Shown here one piece after another: positions 61,117-64,000 of a stretch of DNA of 64,000 nt. Each line of letters begins with the position of its first letter. Position 1 is the first letter of the stretch. Source of the DNA: VRUE01 sp963703335 (GTDB lineage Bacteria > Actinomycetota > Thermoleophilia > Solirubrobacterales > 70-9); assembly GCA_963703335.1 (NCBI GenBank), contig OY969812.1, positions 1,178,001 to 1,242,000 on the forward strand, in the 5' to 3' direction. The notes beneath the pieces are model-generated. The model saw nothing but the letters and a program-made list of their open reading frames with translations. It was not told the DNA's origin and searched no databases. Made by a program: the position numbers and the translations under genes.

Positions 61117-62103
61117 TCAGACGAGGCCGAGCTGACTCACCGCGTCGCGCTCCTCGCGCAGCTCCGCAGCGCTGGCGTCAATGCGGCCACGCGAGAACTC
61201 CGGCACCTCGAGGCCCTCGACGATTGACCACTCACCGTCACTGCAGGAGCACGGAAAGCCGGCGACGATTCCCTCCTCGACGCCGTATGAACCGTCGGCC
61301 GGCACGCCCATCGATACCCAGTCGCCCGCAGGGGTTCCCATTACCCAGTCGTGAAGGTGGTCGATCGCGGCGTTGGCGGCTGAAGCCGCACTGGACGCCC
61401 CCCGTGCCTCGATGATCGCCGCACCGCGTTTTGCAACCCGCGGAATGAACTCATCTGCGATCCAGGCCTGATCGTCGATCGCGTCCCAGGCGCTCTGACC
61501 ACCTACCTTCGCGTTGACCAGATCCGGATACTGCGTTGTCGAGTGATTGCCCCAAACCGTCATGTTGGTGACATCGGAGACTCCCACCCCGAGCTTGTTG
61601 GCGGTCTGGGCAATCGCCCGGTTGTGATCCAGCCGCATCATCGCGGTGAAGCGCTCGCGCGGCACGCCGTCCGCATTTGACATCGCGATCAGGCAGTTGG
61701 TGTTTGCCGGATTACCGACGACCAGCACCCGCACGTCATCAGCGGCACCCGCGGCAATCGCTTCGCCCTGCGGCTTGAAAATCCCTCCGTTTGCCTCCAG
61801 CAGGTCGGAGCGCTCCATACCGGGACCACGCGGACGGGCGCCGACCAACAGGCCAACGTTGCAGCCATCGAATGCGGCCTTCGGCTCGTCGAAAATGTCG
61901 ATCTTTCGCAGCAGCGGAAAAGCGCAGTCATCGAGCTCCATCGCGGTGCCCTCGGCCGCCTTCACGGCGTCCGGAATCTCGAGCAAGCTCAGCTCCACAG
62001 GGGTGTCGGGGCCGAGCATCTGACCGGAGGCGATGCGGAACAGAAGCGCGTAGCCGATCTGTCCGGCGGCGCCGGTCACGGTGACTTTCACAGGGGTGCT
62101 CAC
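61117..62103 (-). CDS. mdh: Malate dehydrogenase
   Basis: Oxidises malate to oxaloacetate with NAD in the TCA cycle. 328 residues, the LDH-like long-form bacterial/cytosolic type: VTVTGAAGQIGYALLFRIASGQMLG (NAD loop), GARPRGPGMERSDLLEANGGIF (substrate Arg), VVGNPANTNCLIA, RLDHNRAIAQTANKL, and catalytic His in TVWGNHSTTQYPDL. Starts at GTG. Co-directional with icd about 35 bases upstream. Confidence 0.97.
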   Translation of the reverse strand: MSTPVKVTVTGAAGQIGYALLFRIASGQMLGPDTPVELSLLEIPDAVKAAEGTAMELDDCAFPLLRKIDIFDEPKAAFDGCNVGLLVGARPRGPGMERSDLLEANGGIFKPQGEAIAAGAADDVRVLVVGNPANTNCLIAMSNADGVPRERFTAMMRLDHNRAIAQTANKLGVGVSDVTNMTVWGNHSTTQYPDLVNAKVGGQSAWDAIDDQAWIADEFIPRVAKRGAAIIEARGASSAASAANAAIDHLHDWVMGTPAGDWVSMGVPADGSYGVEEGIVAGFPCSCSDGEWSIVEGLEVPEFSRGRIDASAAELREERDAVSQLGLV

Positions 62104-62138
62104 GGAATCTCTTTTCTCCTGGATTCGTGGTTTTAGAA

Positions 62139-63353
62139 CTAGGCCATTGCCTGGCGCAGGCCCTCGTCGATCGAGCCGAGGAACTCCTGCGTGGTCTGGA
62201 ATTCCTGGTCAGGACCGACCAGCAGTGCCAAATCTTTGGTCATCTTGCCCCCTTCGACCGTCTCGATGCAGACGCGCTCGAGGGTCTCGGCAAAGTGTGA
62301 GACCTCGGGGGTGTCGTCGAGCCGGCCGCGGGCGGCAAGGCCGCGGGTCCAGGCGAAGATCGAAGCGATCGGGTTGGTCGAGGTCGGCTTGCCCTCCTGG
62401 TGCTGGCGATAGTGGCGCGTGACGGTTCCGTGCGCCGCCTCCGCCTCGACCGTCTTACCGTCGGGGCTCATCAGGACGCTCGTCATCAGGCCAAGCGAGC
62501 CAAAACCCTGCGCGACGGTGTCGGATTGCACGTCCCCGTCGTAGTTCTTGCAAGCCCACACGTAACCGCCCTCCCACTTCAGCGCCGCGGCAACCATGTC
62601 GTCGATCAAGCGGTGTTCATAGGTAAGCGCAGCAGCCTCGAAATCCACCCGGAACTCGTTCTCGTACACCTCGGCGAAGAGGTCCTTGAAGCGACCGTCG
62701 TAGCGCTTCAGGATCGTGTTCTTGGTCGAGAGGTAGACCGGGAAGCCGCGATCGAGCCCGTAGCGCATCGAGGCGCGCGCAAAGTCCCGAATCGAGTCAT
62801 CGAGGTTGTACATCGCCATTGCGATACCCCCACCGGGAAAGTCATAGACGTCGAGCTCGATCGGCTCGCTGCCGTCCTTGGGGGTGTAGGTGAGCGTCAG
62901 CGTCCCCTCCCCCGGCACCACCATGTCGGTGGCGCGGTACTGGTCGCCGAAGGCGTGGCGGCCGATCACGATCGGCTTCGTCCAGCCGGGCACCAGGCGC
63001 GGGATGTTTGAGATCACGATCGGCTCGCGGAAGATGACGCCGCCGAGGATGTTGCGGATCGTCCCGTTCGGTGAGCGATACATCTCGGCCAGACCGAACT
63101 CCTCGACCCGTGCCTCGTCCGGCGTGATCGTCGCGCACTTGACGCCGACGCCGTGCTGCTTGATCGCCTTGGCCGCGTCAACGGTGATCTGGTCCCGGGT
63201 GGCGTCACGGCTCTCGATTCCAAGGTCGAAATAGATCAGCTCGAGGTCGAGGTAGGGCAGGATCAACTGCTCTTTGATGAAGGCCCAGATAATCCGGGTC
63301 ATCTCGTCGCCGTCAAGCTCGACGATCGGGTTCTTCACGGAGATCTTTGCCAC
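62139..63353 (-). CDS. icd: NADP-dependent isocitrate dehydrogenase (eukaryotic/homodimeric type)
   Basis: Oxidative decarboxylation of isocitrate in the TCA cycle. 404 residues from GTG (VAKISVKNPIVELDGDEMTRIIWAFIKEQ). KCATITPDEARVEEFGLAEMYRSPNGTIRNILGGVIFREPI, WTKPIVIGRHAFGDQYRATDMVV and KNYDGDVQSDTVAQGFGSLGLMTSVLMSPDGKTVEAEAAHGTVTRHYRQHQEG are conserved residues of this class II homodimeric NADP enzyme. It is paired with mdh, a TCA-cycle operon. Confidence 0.97.
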   Translation of the reverse strand: MAKISVKNPIVELDGDEMTRIIWAFIKEQLILPYLDLELIYFDLGIESRDATRDQITVDAAKAIKQHGVGVKCATITPDEARVEEFGLAEMYRSPNGTIRNILGGVIFREPIVISNIPRLVPGWTKPIVIGRHAFGDQYRATDMVVPGEGTLTLTYTPKDGSEPIELDVYDFPGGGIAMAMYNLDDSIRDFARASMRYGLDRGFPVYLSTKNTILKRYDGRFKDLFAEVYENEFRVDFEAAALTYEHRLIDDMVAAALKWEGGYVWACKNYDGDVQSDTVAQGFGSLGLMTSVLMSPDGKTVEAEAAHGTVTRHYRQHQEGKPTSTNPIASIFAWTRGLAARGRLDDTPEVSHFAETLERVCIETVEGGKMTKDLALLVGPDQEFQTTQEFLGSIDEGLRQAMA

Positions 63354-63394
63354 GCGGCGGGCGATGCTACCGATGGACTGGCACAATCAGATCA

Positions 63395-64000
63395 ATGGCC
63401 ACCGTCGAGCGCCGCAGTCCCGCTACCCACGAGGTCTTCAACCAGGCCTCGCCGCTGGAGGACTACAACCCGTTTGACGCCGACAAGCCGCTGCAGGAGG
63501 CGCTGCGGCGCGAGGGTGCTGACTGGGCCGAGGATCGCGCCCGCGAGCTCGGTGCGATCTGCGGCTCCGCCCAGACGATCCGTTGGGGCTTCGAGGCCAA
63601 CGAACGCAAGCCCGAGCTGAAGACTCACGATCGCTACGGCCACCGCATCGACGAGGTCGAGTTCGACACCTCGTGGCACGAGCTGATGCGGATCGGCGTC
63701 AGCCACGGCCTGCACGCGACACCCTGGCGCGAACCGGGTGTTGGTGCCCACGTCGCCCGGGCGGCGATGTTCATGCTGCTGATGCAGGCCGAGAGCGGCG
63801 TCGGCTGCCCGCTCTCGATGACCTATTCGGCGATCCCGGCACTGCGCAAACAGCCCGAGCTGGCCGCCGAGTGGGAGGACCGCTTCCTCTCGCTCGACTA
63901 CGACGAGCGCTCGATGCCCGCCAATCGCAAGAGCGGCTCCCTCTGCGGCATGGCGATGACCGAGAAGCAGGGCGGCTCCGACGTACGCGCCAACACCACG
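63395..64000 (+). CDS. Acyl-CoA dehydrogenase, AidB-like, 5' portion
   Basis: 202 codons are visible, from ATG 63395 (MATVERRSPATHEVFNQASPLEDYNPFD) to the right edge. The start pattern EVFNQASPLEDYNPF and HGLHATPWREPGVGAHVARAAMFMLLMQAESGVGCPLSMTYSAIPALRKQPELA, SLCGMAMTEKQGGSDVRANTT resemble isovaleryl/AidB-like acyl-CoA dehydrogenases; MAMTEKQGGSD is the FAD-contact motif of the family. Divergent from icd with a 41-base spacer. The rest lies outside. Confidence 0.9.
   Translation, partial: MATVERRSPATHEVFNQASPLEDYNPFDADKPLQEALRREGADWAEDRARELGAICGSAQTIRWGFEANERKPELKTHDRYGHRIDEVEFDTSWHELMRIGVSHGLHATPWREPGVGAHVARAAMFMLLMQAESGVGCPLSMTYSAIPALRKQPELAAEWEDRFLSLDYDERSMPANRKSGSLCGMAMTEKQGGSDVRANTT

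Overview
The window is a high-GC bacterial chromosome segment with densely packed, mostly intact housekeeping genes. Gene content (enolase next to a small FtsB/DivIC-like protein, LytR-CpsA-Psr protein, PucR-type regulators, MMPL exporter, two-domain GlyQS, many GTG starts and stop/start overlaps) fits an actinomycete. I infer the Thermoleophilia/Solirubrobacterales side, but this is an impression from protein style, not a computed placement.

Layout: 1-7.6 kb, minus strand: a truncated membrane glycosyltransferase, FtsB-like protein, enolase, exported PpiC/SurA isomerase and Mfd. 7.6-13.9 kb: GMC oxidoreductase, a secreted beta-helix protein with an apparent frameshift, enoyl-CoA hydratase, Pth and ribosomal protein L25. 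14-18 kb, plus strand: AarF/UbiB kinase, a DUF6159-like membrane protein and an ABC-2 exporter pair. 18-28 kb, minus strand: glycerophosphodiesterase, Prs, GlmU, HdeD-like protein, HNH protein, tRNA-Gln, PucR regulator, DedA-PAP2 fusion, IspE, RsmA and TatD. 28-46.7 kb: FMN oxidase, MetG, RsmI, ROK kinase, LCP protein, FmdB zinc ribbon, GlyQS, AlkZ-like protein, FKBP lipoprotein, acyl-CoA ligase, AAA_14/DUF4143 ATPase, an R2-like ferritin fused to SCP2, amidase and MMPL transporter. 51.7-64 kb: TetR, glycosyltransferase, Lon, Hsp20, fatty acid hydroxylase, PucR, desaturase, an AT-hook/winged-helix protein, Mdh, Icd and a partial acyl-CoA dehydrogenase.

The accessory core is 46,776-51,715: a 4.94-kb IS1595-type transposon with 26-bp imperfect terminal inverted repeats and an 8-bp target duplication (AGTCCGAT). 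It carries its transposase, a translationally coupled helix-turn-helix peptide and several small passenger genes. It was later hit by an IS481-type element (50,019-51,193, 8-bp duplication CCTTAGAC) that splits an XRE regulator. Removing both insertions restores an 88-residue XRE frame and brings a TetR gene to 78 bp from an MMPL exporter gene.

The second theme is small palindromic elements. A ~90-bp hairpin family has two copies in opposite orientations inside one glycosyltransferase gene, both open in frame, and a third copy upstream of hsp20. A ~37-bp hairpin family has one copy in frame inside ispE and another between convergent genes. Long perfect palindromes also sit between other convergent gene pairs and upstream of glmU, and four 23-bp-spaced iterons overlap the start of the DUF4143 gene. 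Together these suggest a genome colonised by short palindromes, some tolerated as in-frame peptide insertions.
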